Positions 24,676 through 33,414 of a DNA stretch of 64,000 nt are shown here, in pieces. The notes under the pieces are model-generated. The model was given only the letters and a program-made list of their open reading frames with translations, made no database searches and had not been told where the DNA came from. Each line of letters begins with the position of its first letter. Within the stretch, counting starts at the first letter, position 1. A program made the translations under genes and the position numbers. The stretch is from Teichococcus aestuarii. Its GTDB lineage: Bacteria > Pseudomonadota > Alphaproteobacteria > Acetobacterales > Acetobacteraceae. Where the stretch lies: contig NZ_PDOA01000017.1 in NCBI RefSeq assembly GCF_003116135.1, forward strand, positions 1 to 64,000. Reading direction: 5' to 3'.

Positions 24676-25263
24676 ATGGAAACGCTGCTGCCGCTGCTGG
24701 GCTTCGCCATCGCCGCCTCGGTCACGCCGGGGCCGAACACGCTGATGGTGGCGGCCATGGCCGCGCGCGGCGGGGCGCGGGCGCCGCTGCCGGCCATGCT
24801 TGGCATCTCGGCCGGCTTCGTGGTCCTGCTGCTGGTGGTGGCGCTGGGGCTGGCGGCGCCGCTGGCGGCCAGCCCCATGGCGCAATCCGCCATGCGCTGG
24901 GTGGGAGCGGGGTGGCTGCTCTGGCTGGCCTTCCGCATCGGCACCGCGCCGCCGCCGGCGCCCGGCGCGCCCGCGCGGGTGATGGGCTTCTGGGCCGCCG
25001 CCGCCTTCCAGTGGGTGAACCCCAAGGCCTGGCTGGTGGGGCTGGCGGCCACCGCTGCCTTCTCGGTGCCGGGGGAAGGGGCGCTCGCCGGCGGGCTGCG
25101 CATCGCCCTGGCCTTCGGGGTGGTGTCGCTGCCCTGCCTCGCCGTGTGGGTGGCGCTCGGCCTCGGCGCCGGGCGGGCGCTGCGCATGCCGCGCGCCTGG
25201 CGGGTGTTCAACGCCGCCATGGGCCTGCTGCTGGCCGCCAGCCTGCTGCCGCTGCTCGGCTGA
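24676..25263 (+). CDS. LysE/RhtB family amino-acid exporter
   Basis: 195 residues with six predicted membrane segments. The first carries the family motif SVTPGPNTLMV, and FQWVNPKAWL is also typical. Such proteins export amino acids or derivatives by proton antiport. It lies downstream of the D-aminoacylase and upstream of the PhoD-like gene on the same strand, so removal of amino acids released by deacylation is a reasonable but unproven role. Confidence 0.9.
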   Translation: METLLPLLGFAIAASVTPGPNTLMVAAMAARGGARAPLPAMLGISAGFVVLLLVVALGLAAPLAASPMAQSAMRWVGAGWLLWLAFRIGTAPPPAPGAPARVMGFWAAAAFQWVNPKAWLVGLAATAAFSVPGEGALAGGLRIALAFGVVSLPCLAVWVALGLGAGRALRMPRAWRVFNAAMGLLLAASLLPLLG

Positions 25264-25331
25264 GGGCGTCATCCGCCGGTCATGGCCGGCATGGCATGCT
25301 GCGCGCCCGCCGACTCCGCCCGAGGCCCGCT

Positions 25332-26915
25332 ATGGACAGCACCGCCCGCCACATCCTGGAGCTTTCCCGCCGTGGCCTGCTGCGCGGCGCCGCGGGGCTC
25401 GCGGCACTGGCCGCGTTGCAGCCACCCGCCGCCCGCCACGCCTGGGCGCAGCCGCGCTTCACGGACGACCTCTTCACCCTCGGCGTCGCCTCCGGCGAGC
25501 CCTGGCCGGATGGCGTGGTGCTCTGGACCCGGCTGGCGCCGGAGCCGCTGGCGGGGGGCGGCATGCCGAGGCGCGCCGTGCCGGTCTCCTGGCAGGTGGC
25601 GGAGGAGCCGGAGATGCGGACCATCGCCGCCGAGGGGGTGGCGCTGGCGCGGCCGGAGCTGGGCCATGCCGTGCATGTGGAGGTCTCCGGGCTGCGGCCG
25701 GGGCGGCCCTACTGGTACCGCTTCCGCGCCGGCGAGGCTCTCTCGCCGGTTGGCCGCACCCGCACCGCGCCGGCGCCGGGGGCGATGCCGGGGCGGCTGC
25801 GCTTCGCCCAGGCCGGCTGCCAGCACTACGAGCACGGCCACTTCACCGCCTGGCGGCACATCGCGGAGGAGCCGGAACTCGACTTCGTCTTCCACTATGG
25901 CGACTACATCTACGAGGGCGCTCCGCGCGGCGGCCAGCCACGCCGGCACAATTCCGACGAGCTGTATTCGCTCGACGACTACCGCAACCGCTACGCCCAG
26001 TACCGCCTCGACCCCCACCTCGCGGCGGCGCATGCGGCGCACCCCTTCCTGCCCTCCTTCGACGACCACGAGGTGCACAACGACTGGGCCGGCGCCTTCT
26101 CGGCCGATGACGGCACACGGCATGGCCGGCCCGCCGTGCCGCCCGAGATCTTCGCGCTGCGCAGGCAGGCCGCCTTCCAGGCCTGGTACGAGCACATGCC
26201 GCTGCGCGCCGCGCAACTGCCGCGCGGGCCGGAGATCACCGCCTGGCGCGGCTTCCGCTTCGGGCGGCTGCTGGAGGTCTCGGTGCTGGACACCCGCAGC
26301 TTCCGCACCGACCAGCCCTGCGGCGACGGCACCGTGGCACCCTGCGCCGCCTGGGACGACCCGGCGGCGCAGATGCTGGGGCCGGCGCAGGAGGCGTGGC
26401 TGGCCGGCCGCCTCCGCCCCGGCCGGGCGCGCTGGTCGCTGCTGGCCCAGCAGGTGCCGATGCTGCGCCGCGCCTTCGGCGGCGAGCCGCCGCGCCTGTC
26501 GATGGACAAGTGGGACGGCTACCCGGCGGCGCGGGAGCGGCTGCTGGCCGGCGCCGAGGCCGCCGGGCTGCGCGACCTGCTGGTGCTCTCGGGCGACGTG
26601 CACAGTGCCTGGGCCGGAACGCTGCACCGCGACGCCGCGGAGGGGCCGGCGCTGGGGGTGGAATACGTCGCCACCTCCATCTCCTCGGGTGGCGACGGCT
26701 CGGAGCAGCTTGGCACCACGCCGGCGATGCTGGCGCGCAACCCGCACCTCCGCTTCTTCAACAACCGGCGCGGCTACACCCTGCACGAGGCGCGGGAAGG
26801 GCGGGTGGAGAGCGCCTTCGTGGCCGTCGCCGCCGTCACCCGGCCCGGCGCGGCGCGGGAGGAGCGGGGGCGCTTCGTGGTGGAGGCGGGAAATCCGGCC
26901 CTGCTGCCGGGCTGA
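25332..26915 (+). CDS. phoD: PhoD-like alkaline phosphatase/phosphodiesterase, Tat-exported
   Basis: 527 residues. A twin-arginine signal (SRRGLLRG, residues 12-19) followed by a hydrophobic stretch and ARHAWAQ suggests Tat export to the periplasm. The PhoD-type metallophosphatase core is marked by FAQAGCQHYEHG, FHYGDYIYEG, SFDDHEVHNDWAG and LSGDVHSAW, which supply Fe/Ca ligands. PhoD enzymes hydrolyse phosphomono- and diesters. ATG 25332 is the start that places the Tat motif at the N-terminus. No Pho-box was recognised upstream. Confidence 0.9.
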   Translation: MDSTARHILELSRRGLLRGAAGLAALAALQPPAARHAWAQPRFTDDLFTLGVASGEPWPDGVVLWTRLAPEPLAGGGMPRRAVPVSWQVAEEPEMRTIAAEGVALARPELGHAVHVEVSGLRPGRPYWYRFRAGEALSPVGRTRTAPAPGAMPGRLRFAQAGCQHYEHGHFTAWRHIAEEPELDFVFHYGDYIYEGAPRGGQPRRHNSDELYSLDDYRNRYAQYRLDPHLAAAHAAHPFLPSFDDHEVHNDWAGAFSADDGTRHGRPAVPPEIFALRRQAAFQAWYEHMPLRAAQLPRGPEITAWRGFRFGRLLEVSVLDTRSFRTDQPCGDGTVAPCAAWDDPAAQMLGPAQEAWLAGRLRPGRARWSLLAQQVPMLRRAFGGEPPRLSMDKWDGYPAARERLLAGAEAAGLRDLLVLSGDVHSAWAGTLHRDAAEGPALGVEYVATSISSGGDGSEQLGTTPAMLARNPHLRFFNNRRGYTLHEAREGRVESAFVAVAAVTRPGAAREERGRFVVEAGNPALLPG

Positions 26916-27018
26916 GACACGGCTTCCATGCGCTGCGCGGGTGCTTCGGCCGTAGCACTCGGGGGCGTGCTGGGTTTATCCTGCCCGGCCAAGAAATAGT
27001 CTGAGGACGCTAAGTGTC

Positions 27019-28398
27019 ATGACGGTGCGCGGGTGGCAGCCCGGAAGCTGGCGAGAAATGCCGATCCGGCAGGTTCCGGACTATCCGGACCAGGCCAGGC
27101 TGAATGCGATGGAAGCCAGGCTCGCGAGCTTTCCCCCGCTGGTGTTTGCAGGCGAGGCCCGCAGGCTGCAGCAGGCCCTGGCCCTCGCCGGGCAGGGCCG
27201 GGCCTTCGTGCTGCAGGGCGGCGACTGCGCTGAGAGCTTCGCCGACTTCAAGGCCAACCCGATCCGCGACACCTTCCGGGTGCTGCTGCAGATGGCGGTG
27301 GTGCTCACCTTCGGCGCCTCGCTGCCGGTGGTGAAGCTCGGCCGCATGGCCGGGCAGTTCGCCAAGCCGCGCTCCTCGGACACCGAGACGCAGGATGGGG
27401 TCACGCTGCCCTCCTATCGCGGCGACATCATCAACGGCCCCGAATTCACCCCCGAGGCGCGCATCCCCGATCCCGGGCGGATGGAATTCGCCTACATGCA
27501 GTCGGCCGGCACGCTGAACCTGCTGCGCGCCTTCGCCACCGGCGGCTATGCCGACCTGCACGAGGTGCACCGCTGGAACCTGGGCTTCGTCGCCCGCTCG
27601 CCGCTGGCCGAGCGCTACCAGGACCTGGCCAACCGCATCGACGAGACGCTGCGCTTCATGGCCGCCTGCGGCGTGGCCTCGGCGCCGCAGATGCGCGAGA
27701 CGGAGTTCTACACCAGCCACGAGGCGCTGCTGCTGCCCTATGAGGAGGCGCTGACCCGCGTCGATTCGACCACGGGCGACTGGTATGCCTGCTCGGCGCA
27801 CTTCCTCTGGATCGGCGACCGCACGCGGCAGCCGGATGGCGCGCATGTGGAGTTCCTGCGCGGGGTGAAGAACCCGCTCGGCCTCAAGGTCGGCCCGACC
27901 ACGGATGCCGACGAGCTGGTGCGCCTGACCGAGATCCTGAACCCCGAGAACATCCCCGGGCGGCTGACGCTGATCAGCCGCATGGGGGCACAGAAGGTGG
28001 GCGAGAAGCTGCCGCCGCTGCTGCGCGCCATCCAGCGCGCGGGGCGCGAGGTGGTGTGGCTGTGCGACCCGATGCACGGCAACACCCACACCGCCGGCAG
28101 CTACAAGACCCGCTCCTTCGATTCCATCCTGGCCGAGCTGCGCGGCTTCTTCGACGCGCACCAGGAGGTGGGCACCTGGCCCGGCGGCGTGCATGTCGAG
28201 ATGACCGGCAGCAACGTGACGGAGTGCGTGGGCGGCGCCCACCGCCTGACGGAGGCCGACCTCTCCGCCAACTACGCCACCTTCTGCGACCCGCGCCTGA
28301 ACGCCGAGCAGGCGCTGGAACTGGCCTTCCTGGTGGCGGAGGAGCTGAAGGCCCGCCGGCCGGAGGGCGCGGCGCTGCCGCTGATCGCGGCGCAGTGA
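27019..28398 (+). CDS. aroH: 3-deoxy-7-phosphoheptulonate synthase, class II
   Basis: 459 residues, the usual length of plant/actinobacterial-type (class II) DAHP synthase. It condenses PEP with erythrose-4-phosphate, the first step of the shikimate pathway. Signature segments are [10 protein letters not shown] (metal cysteine), [25 protein letters not shown] (metal histidine) and [13 protein letters not shown]. The alphaproteobacterial member is often annotated aroF, aroG or aroH. It is followed by a nicotinate phosphoribosyltransferase-like gene starting within about 20 bases. Prephenate dehydrogenase lies 5 kb away but is not co-transcribed. Confidence 0.95.
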   Translation: MTVRGWQPGSWREMPIRQVPDYPDQARLNAMEARLASFPPLVFAGEARRLQQALALAGQGRAFVLQGGDCAESFADFKANPIRDTFRVLLQMAVVLTFGASLPVVKLGRMAGQFAKPRSSDTETQDGVTLPSYRGDIINGPEFTPEARIPDPGRMEFAYMQSAGTLNLLRAFATGGYADLHEVHRWNLGFVARSPLAERYQDLANRIDETLRFMAACGVASAPQMRETEFYTSHEALLLPYEEALTRVDSTTGDWYACSAHFLWIGDRTRQPDGAHVEFLRGVKNPLGLKVGPTTDADELVRLTEILNPENIPGRLTLISRMGAQKVGEKLPPLLRAIQRAGREVVWLCDPMHGNTHTAGSYKTRSFDSILAELRGFFDAHQEVGTWPGGVHVEMTGSNVTECVGGAHRLTEADLSANYATFCDPRLNAEQALELAFLVAEELKARRPEGAALPLIAAQ

Positions 28399-28418
28399 CG
28401 CAGGGCCACAACTCGGCG

Positions 28419-29561
28419 ATGGTGGAGGACACCGCCATCGCCCGCCAGACGGACGCCTATTTCAACCGCACCAAGGCCATCGTCGGCCGGTTCGGGGATG
28501 CGCGGGTCACCTACGCGGTGTTCATGCGCCGCCCCGTGGTTTCCGCCCCGCGGCTGATGATCGACTGGCTGGAGCGGGTCTCGGCGGCGCGCGGCACGCC
28601 CTTCGAGATCGAGCTGGTGCACAAGGAAGGCGAGTGGGTCGGCGCGGGCGACCCCATGGTCTATCTCACCGGCTCCTTCCACGCGCTGGCCGACCTGGAG
28701 ACGCTCTATCTCCAGAAGCTCGGCCCCGCCTGCGTGGCGGCGCACAACGCCTTCCAGATGGCGCTGGAACTGCCCCGCGCCAGCTTCCTGGCCATGGATG
28801 CCCGCCACTGCGCCGGCGCCGAGATGCAGGAGATGATGGCCTATGCCGCCTCGGTCGGCAGCGCCGCGGCGCAGCGCGAGGGGGCGAAGGGCTTCATCGG
28901 CAACGCCAACGACGCCACGGCCCACTGGTTCGGCAAGAGCCATGGCTACGGCACCATGCCGCACGCGCTGATCGGCTACGCCCGCAGCACGGTGCGCGCC
29001 GCCGAGATGTTCCACGAGACCTATCCGGACGAGCCGCTGACGGTGCTGGTGGACTATTTCGGCCGCGAGGTGACGGACAGCCTCGGCGTCTGCCAGCGCT
29101 TCCCTGAGCTGGCGGAGAGCGGGCGGCTGGCGGTGCGGCTCGACACCCATGGCGGCCGCTTCCTGGAGGGGCTGGACCCGGCGGAATCCTACGCCGTGCT
29201 GGAGCGGCACGTGCCCGGCGCCATCCGCCGCTACCGCTCCGAGACCGAGCTGCGGCACCTGGTGGGCACCGGCGTCTCCGCCGCCGCCATCTGGCGCATC
29301 CGCGAGGCGCTGGACGAGGCGGGCTTCCCGAAGGTGCGGATCGTCGCCTCCTCCGGCTTCGGCGTGACCAAGTGCCGGGTGATGAACGAGGCGCGCGCGC
29401 CGATCGACGTGGTCGGCACCGGCAGCTTCATCCCCAACACCTGGAGCGAGACCTACGCCACGGCCGACATCGTCTCCTATGACGGCGTGGCGCGGGTCAA
29501 GCTGGGGCGCGAGTTCCTCCTGCACCGCAACGGCGCCCGCCGGAAGCAGCCGGCCAACTGA
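28419..29561 (+). CDS. Nicotinate phosphoribosyltransferase-like protein
   Basis: 380 residues of the NAPRTase/QPRTase superfamily. Conserved stretches are ARQTDAYFNRTKAIV, VTYAVFMRRPVV, AMDARHCAGAEMQEM, GTMPHALIGY and IVASSGFGV. It probably joins phosphoribose to a pyridine base in NAD salvage, though this subgroup differs from PncB and the precise substrate is uncertain. ATG 28419 is used; GTG 28395, overlapping the DAHP synthase stop as GTGA, is an equally plausible coupled start adding eight residues. A hairpin terminator follows. Confidence 0.85.
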   Translation: MVEDTAIARQTDAYFNRTKAIVGRFGDARVTYAVFMRRPVVSAPRLMIDWLERVSAARGTPFEIELVHKEGEWVGAGDPMVYLTGSFHALADLETLYLQKLGPACVAAHNAFQMALELPRASFLAMDARHCAGAEMQEMMAYAASVGSAAAQREGAKGFIGNANDATAHWFGKSHGYGTMPHALIGYARSTVRAAEMFHETYPDEPLTVLVDYFGREVTDSLGVCQRFPELAESGRLAVRLDTHGGRFLEGLDPAESYAVLERHVPGAIRRYRSETELRHLVGTGVSAAAIWRIREALDEAGFPKVRIVASSGFGVTKCRVMNEARAPIDVVGTGSFIPNTWSETYATADIVSYDGVARVKLGREFLLHRNGARRKQPAN

Positions 29562-29564
29562 GCG

Positions 29565-29588
29565 GTGCGGGGCCGCACGGCCCCGCAC
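29565..29588. terminator. Hairpin terminator between convergent genes
   Basis: A 10-bp perfect stem (GTGCGGGGCC / GGCCCCGCAC) with loop GCAC sits right after the phosphoribosyltransferase stop and is followed by CTCTTTCGT. It is eight bases from the stop of the convergent DoxX gene. Confidence 0.7.
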
Positions 29589-29596
29589 CTCTTTCG

Positions 29597-30016
29597 TCAC
29601 CGCGTTGCGGGGCGCGGCGGCACCGGCAGCCAGGCATCCAGCGCCAGCCGTCCGCCGCCGCGCACCGCCACCCAAAGCAGGCAGGCCGCCCAGACGCCAT
29701 GCGTCGGCCAGGCGCCCGGGTAGACGAAGAGCTGGATCACCAGCGTCATCCCCAGCAGCGCCAGCGCCGCCAGCCGGCTGCCCAGCCCCAGCACCAGCAG
29801 CAGCGGGAAGGCGTGCTCGGCCGCCGCCGCCAGCACCGCCGCCACGCCGGGGTCCAGCAGCGGCAGGGCGTATTCGTCGCGGAACAGCTCCACCGTGCCG
29901 GGCGCCAGGGCGAAGCCCTCCACCTTGGTGCGGCCGGACTGCCAGAAGATGGCGGCGGGGAAGACGCGGCTGGCCAGCAGCAGGCCATCCTCCAGGGTCA
30001 GGGCGGGGCGGTTCAT
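29597..30016 (-). CDS. DoxX family membrane protein of the bufferin operon
   Basis: 139 residues with four membrane helices and the family features [17 protein letters not shown] and RDEYALPLL. DoxX proteins are quinone-linked or redox-associated membrane proteins, and they accompany DUF692 and DUF2063 genes in many metal-stress operons. The ATG overlaps the stop of the DUF2063 gene by four bases (ATGA), so it is the last, translationally coupled gene of the run. A role in membrane electron transfer or maturation of the peptide is inference. Confidence 0.88.
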   Translation of the reverse strand: MNRPALTLEDGLLLASRVFPAAIFWQSGRTKVEGFALAPGTVELFRDEYALPLLDPGVAAVLAAAAEHAFPLLLVLGLGSRLAALALLGMTLVIQLFVYPGAWPTHGVWAACLLWVAVRGGGRLALDAWLPVPPRPATR

Positions 30017-30822
30017 GCGGGGGCTCCATGGCTGCGCGGGCCGCGTTCCTGACGGAAGGCGCCCTGGCCGATGAGGATGGAAAGCACCGAGGGCAGGTCG
30101 AGGCCGGGATGCCCGGCGAGGGCCTGCCCGGCGGCCTCACCCAGCGGCCGGCCCGCCGCCAGGGCACGGGCGAGGGCCACCCCCCCGGGCGGCAGGCGGT
30201 GCACCAGCACGGCCTGGTGCGGCCGTGTCACCAGCGCCGCCTCCGGCTGCCAGGCGGAGAGGGGCCCGAGCGGCATCTCGCCCACCTGCATCGCCCAGAT
30301 CGTCACCACCGGCTGCGCCGAGGCCAGCAGCCGCAGCGCCGGGTGGGGCCGCAGCACCCGCCGCTCCAGCCCCCCATCGGCGGTGGCGAGGGCGGCGAGG
30401 GAGAGCGGCGGCGCATCGGCGGCATGGAAGGCGCGGGCGCGCGCATCCTCCAGCCGCAGCAGGTCCGGCAGGTAGGGCAGCGCGGCGGCGGGCGGGAAGC
30501 CGGCCACGAAGCGCGGGAAGCCGCCGCCATAGGCCAGCATCGCCGGCGAGCGCGGCGGGTGGCAGCGGGCATAGGCGGCGGCCATGGCGGCGAAGAAAGC
30601 CTCGCCCACCACGGCCTGCCCGGCCGGGTAGCGCGCGGCCAGCGCCGCCACCAGCCCGGACAGCACGTTGTTGCGGTGGACGGCGAAGCGCCGCTCCGGC
30701 GCCTCGCCCGGCAGGGGGCGCAGCGGCGCTGGCAGCGGCGCCGCCGGGTCCAGCAGCGCGGCGGCGAGCGGCGCCGTCGAGGCGTCGGCCGGCAGCGGCG
30801 GGCGGGGGGCGGGGGCGATCAT
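30013..30822 (-). CDS. bufC: DUF2063 protein, probable MNIO partner (BufC-like)
   Basis: 269 residues. The N-terminal half has the DUF2063 putative DNA-binding-domain signature ([43 protein letters not shown]). In RiPP systems this protein family acts as the partner that presents the precursor peptide to the DUF692 oxidase, rather than as a DNA-binding protein. Its ATG overlaps the oxidase stop by four bases, and its own stop overlaps DoxX. The C-terminal half is poorly conserved but retains VTIWAMQVG. Confidence 0.88.
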   Translation of the reverse strand: MIAPAPRPPLPADASTAPLAAALLDPAAPLPAPLRPLPGEAPERRFAVHRNNVLSGLVAALAARYPAGQAVVGEAFFAAMAAAYARCHPPRSPAMLAYGGGFPRFVAGFPPAAALPYLPDLLRLEDARARAFHAADAPPLSLAALATADGGLERRVLRPHPALRLLASAQPVVTIWAMQVGEMPLGPLSAWQPEAALVTRPHQAVLVHRLPPGGVALARALAAGRPLGEAAGQALAGHPGLDLPSVLSILIGQGAFRQERGPRSHGAPA

Positions 30823-31676
30823 GCCGCCCGCCGTGTCCGGGCCGGTTGCAGCAGCGCCTCGGCCCGTGCTGCCTCGCGCAGCAGCACCGGCCAGGGCGGC
30901 ACGTCATTGTCCCATTCGATCAGCGTCGGCAGCGGGCCGGTCGCCTCCAGCAGGCGGGCGTAGAGCGCCCAGACCGGGTCGGCCACCGGTGCGCCATGGT
31001 CGTCGATCAGCAGCGGCGGCCCCGCCTCCGGGCCGGTGGCGGCGGCATGGCCGGCGAGATGGACCTGCCGCACAGCGTGCAGCGGGAAGCATGCCAGCTC
31101 GGCCGCCGGGTCGGCGCCGCGGTTGCGCGCGGCGACGTAGAGGTTGTTGACATCGAGCAGCAGGAAGCAGCCGGTGCGGCGGGCGACCTCGGCCAGGAAC
31201 GCGCCCTCCGGCATGGTCTCGCCGGCGAAGGCGACGTAGCTGGCCGGGTTCTCCAGCAGCATCGGTCGGCCGAGCGCCGCCTGCACCGCGTCCACATGGC
31301 GGGCCACCCGCGCCAGGGTCTCGGGCGTGTAGGGCAGCGGCAGCAGGTCGTTGTAGTAGATCCCGTCATGGCGGGACCAGGCGAGGTGCTCGGAGAAGCT
31401 CTCCGGCGCGTAGCGGGCGCAGAGCCGGCGCAGCCGCGCCAGATGCGCCCGGTCCGGCGGCGCCATGCCGCCGATCGAGAGGCCGACGCCATGCAGGGAG
31501 AGCGCATGGTCCTGGCGCAGCCGGGCGAGCTGGGCGTGCGGCGCGCCGCCTTGGCCCATGTAGTTCTCGGCATGCACCTCCAGGAAGCCCACCGCCGGCG
31601 GCGCGGCGATGATCGCTTCGAAATGCGCCGGCTTGAAGCCGAGCCCGGCGCGGGGAGGAAGGCGGGGTTCGGGCAT
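30819..31676 (-). CDS. bufB: DUF692 multinuclear non-haem iron oxidase (MNIO), BufB-like
   Basis: 285 residues, normal DUF692 length. Candidate iron ligands of the TIM barrel are all present: E37-N38 in HAENYM, H62 in SLHGVG, E96-H97 in SEHLAW, E142-N143 in ENPASY, D175-N177 in LDVNNLY, H206 and H210 in QVHLAGH, D226-H227 in IDDHG and E254 in IEWDND. Relatives (MbnB, TglH, ChrH) modify cysteines of peptides; here the substrate should be the DUF2282 peptide encoded just upstream. ATG 31676 follows GGGAG. The stop overlaps the next gene by four bases. Confidence 0.93.
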   Translation of the reverse strand: MPEPRLPPRAGLGFKPAHFEAIIAAPPAVGFLEVHAENYMGQGGAPHAQLARLRQDHALSLHGVGLSIGGMAPPDRAHLARLRRLCARYAPESFSEHLAWSRHDGIYYNDLLPLPYTPETLARVARHVDAVQAALGRPMLLENPASYVAFAGETMPEGAFLAEVARRTGCFLLLDVNNLYVAARNRGADPAAELACFPLHAVRQVHLAGHAAATGPEAGPPLLIDDHGAPVADPVWALYARLLEATGPLPTLIEWDNDVPPWPVLLREAARAEALLQPARTRRAA

Positions 31677-31750
31677 GGCGGTGCTCCCGGCAGGGGGGCG
31701 CAAGGGGGGAAGGGCGGCGGGCTGGCCCGCCGCCACGGGGCCGGCCGGTG

Positions 31751-32041
31751 TCAGGCCGGGCGCTTGATCGGCGTCAGCGAGCCGGGGCCGTGCGGGGTGC
31801 CCATGGTGGTGCAGGTGCCGGCGGGCACCAGCTTCCAGGCATTGCCCTGGTAGTCGACCTTGGAGGTGCCGGCGCAGGTGGTGCCGGGGCCGGCGGCGCA
31901 GCCATTCTGCCCGGCCAGGGCAACGCCGTAGCATTTCTCGGTGGCGGCCTGCTGCGCGGCGGCCGGGGCGGCGCCCAGCGCCAGGGCCGTGCCGAGCGAG
32001 CCGAACAGCGCGAGGGCGAGGGTGGAGGAGGTGGAAGCCAT
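31751..32041 (-). CDS. bufA: DUF2282 four-cysteine secreted peptide, bufferin precursor (BufA1-like)
   Basis: 96 residues: a cleavable signal peptide (about 1-30, ending APAAAQ) and a small mature part with exactly four cysteines at 37, 48, 56 and 77, opening [17 protein letters not shown]. This is the DUF2282 pattern. In characterised bufferins the cysteines are post-translationally modified by the DUF692 oxidase and the product binds copper in the periplasm. GGAGA precedes ATG 32041. First gene of the operon; 74 bases separate it from bufB. The tail [15 protein letters not shown] is an added histidine/proline-rich end. Confidence 0.92.
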   Translation of the reverse strand: MASTSSTLALALFGSLGTALALGAAPAAAQQAATEKCYGVALAGQNGCAAGPGTTCAGTSKVDYQGNAWKLVPAGTCTTMGTPHGPGSLTPIKRPA

Positions 32042-32090
32042 GGGTCTGTCTCCGTGGTCGGCGGGGCCGGAAGCGGCCCACGGAGGCGGT

Positions 32091-32116
32091 TACGGCCTGG
32101 CGAACCCCGGCATTAC
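32091..32116 (-). promoter_or_regulatory. Candidate ECF-dependent promoter of the bufferin operon
   Basis: On the minus strand GTAATG (32116-32111) is followed after 16 bases by CGTA (32094-32091), about 50 bases upstream of the bufA start. It is a close but imperfect copy of the motif facing the sigma gene (GTAACG-N16-CGAA). Assigned by pattern only. Confidence 0.5.
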
Positions 32117-32150
32117 ACGGCACGGCGGCGGAATATTTTCCCGGCGCCGC

Positions 32151-32176
32151 GTAACGTCCCGCCCCTGGGCGCCGAA
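32151..32176 (+). promoter_or_regulatory. Candidate autoregulatory ECF promoter of the sigma gene
   Basis: GTAACG (32151-32156), a 16-base spacer and CGAA (32173-32176) lie upstream of the sigma gene. As I recall, the sigma-F consensus reported in Caulobacter is GTAACC-N16-CGAA, so this agrees in nine of ten defined bases. The position predicts a short 5' leader. Confidence 0.6.
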
Positions 32177-32241
32177 CGGAGGCAGGCGCATGCAGCACAG
32201 GGGAGGCCGGGCTGACGGAGGATGAGGAATGGTCCGGCTGG

Positions 32242-32760
32242 ATGCAGGCCGGCCTGGCCGGCGACGCCGCGGCCTACCGGCGCCTGCTGGAGGCGCTGAC
32301 GCCGGTGCTGCGGGCGCGGGCGCGGCGCGGCTTCCAGCGCGCCGGCCTGCCGCCGGCCGAGGCGGAGGACGTGGTGCAGGAGGCGCTGCTGGCCATCCAC
32401 CTGAAGCGCCACAGCTGGGACAGCGCGCGGCCGCTCGGGCCGTGGCTGGCCGCCATCCTGCGGCACAAGCTGGTCGATGCGCTGCGCCGCCGGCCCGCCG
32501 CGGCGCATGTGCCGATCGACGACCTGCTGGAGATCCTGCCCGCCGAGGCACCACCCGAGCCGGTGCGCGGACACGAGCTGGACCGGCTGCTGGCGCAGCT
32601 CGGCGCCCGCCAGCGGGACATCGTCCAGGCCCTCACGGTCGAGGGGCTTTCCGCGCGGGAGGCGGCGCAGCGCCTCCGCATGTCCGAGGGCGCGGTGCGC
32701 GTCGCCCTGCACCGGGCGCTGAAGACCCTGGCCCTGCTCACCGGAAGGCAAGCCGCATGA
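32242..32760 (+). CDS. sigF: ECF sigma factor (SigF-like) divergent from the bufferin operon
   Basis: 172 residues with region 2 (about 10-75, [18 protein letters not shown]) and region 4 (about 115-165, [25 protein letters not shown]). It should direct RNA polymerase to metal-stress promoters, including the adjacent operon. ATG 32242 is the first conventional in-frame start. However, a CTG at 32212 is preceded at ideal spacing by GGGAGG (32201-32206) and would add [10 protein letters not shown], which reads like a genuine ECF N-terminus. The stop overlaps the anti-sigma start as ATGA, so the two are coupled. Confidence 0.92.
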   Translation: MQAGLAGDAAAYRRLLEALTPVLRARARRGFQRAGLPPAEAEDVVQEALLAIHLKRHSWDSARPLGPWLAAILRHKLVDALRRRPAAAHVPIDDLLEILPAEAPPEPVRGHELDRLLAQLGARQRDIVQALTVEGLSAREAAQRLRMSEGAVRVALHRALKTLALLTGRQAA

Positions 32761-33395
32761 ACACCACGGAACTCATCAACGCCCTGGTGCAGGACCAGGC
32801 AGCGCCGCGCTGGCGCCTGCCCGCCGCGCTGCGCATCGGGCTGGCGGCGGGGGCGGTGCCGGCCGCGCTGGCCGTGCTGCTGTGGCTGGGGCCGCGCGCC
32901 GGCCTGCTGGCGCTGCTGCCCACCGCGCCGCTGCTGCTGAAATTCGCCACCACCCTGGGCCTGGCCCTCTGCGCCCTGGCGCTGACGCTGCGCCTGGCGC
33001 GGCCCGACGGCACGCCCGGCGCCTGGCCCTGGGGCCTCGCGACGGTGGCGCTGCTGCTGGCGGGCGGCGTGGCGCTGGAGCTGGCCCTGGCGCCGGCCGC
33101 CGAATGGGGCGCCCGGCTGCGCGGACAGAACGCCCTGGCCTGCCTGATCCTGGTCCCGCTGCTGGCCCTGCCGCCGCTGGCCGGGCTGCTGCTGGCGCTG
33201 CGCCAGGGCGCGCCGCGCCGGCCGGGGCTGAGCGGCACCCTGGCCGGGCTGGCGGCCGGCGGCGTGGCCGCCGCGCTCTACGCCCTGCACTGCGTCGACG
33301 ACAGCCCGCTCTTCCTGGCGATGTGGTACGGGCTGGGCATCGGATTCACCGGCCTGCTGGGCGGGCTGGCCGGCCGGATCTGGCTGCGCTGGTAG
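32757..33395 (+). CDS. nrsF: NrsF (DUF1109) membrane anti-sigma factor
   Basis: 212 residues, mostly hydrophobic, with about six membrane helices and a short cytoplasmic N-terminus ([14 protein letters not shown]) characteristic of DUF1109/NrsF. It should hold the ECF factor at the inner membrane until a signal such as copper or another oxidising metal arrives. In Caulobacter NrsF two conserved cysteines matter for sensing; here cysteines are seen in ALACLILVP and ALHCVDDSP. The four-base overlap with the sigma gene enforces balanced synthesis. Confidence 0.92.
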   Translation: MNTTELINALVQDQAAPRWRLPAALRIGLAAGAVPAALAVLLWLGPRAGLLALLPTAPLLLKFATTLGLALCALALTLRLARPDGTPGAWPWGLATVALLLAGGVALELALAPAAEWGARLRGQNALACLILVPLLALPPLAGLLLALRQGAPRRPGLSGTLAGLAAGGVAAALYALHCVDDSPLFLAMWYGLGIGFTGLLGGLAGRIWLRW

Positions 33396-33414
33396 CGGGC
33401 GCCGCGCGGCGGGC

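Noticed and set aside
22201-25272. A 1023-codon minus-strand frame covering IclR and extending antisense through the D-aminoacylase and LysE genes
   Set aside because: Only residues from ATG 22968 onward form the IclR protein, which has a ribosome site. The upstream part is a shadow frame.
30013-30822. DNA-binding regulator (as DUF2063 is sometimes labelled)
   Set aside because: The gene lies inside the MNIO operon, where this family acts as the oxidase partner protein; no helix-turn-helix is evident.
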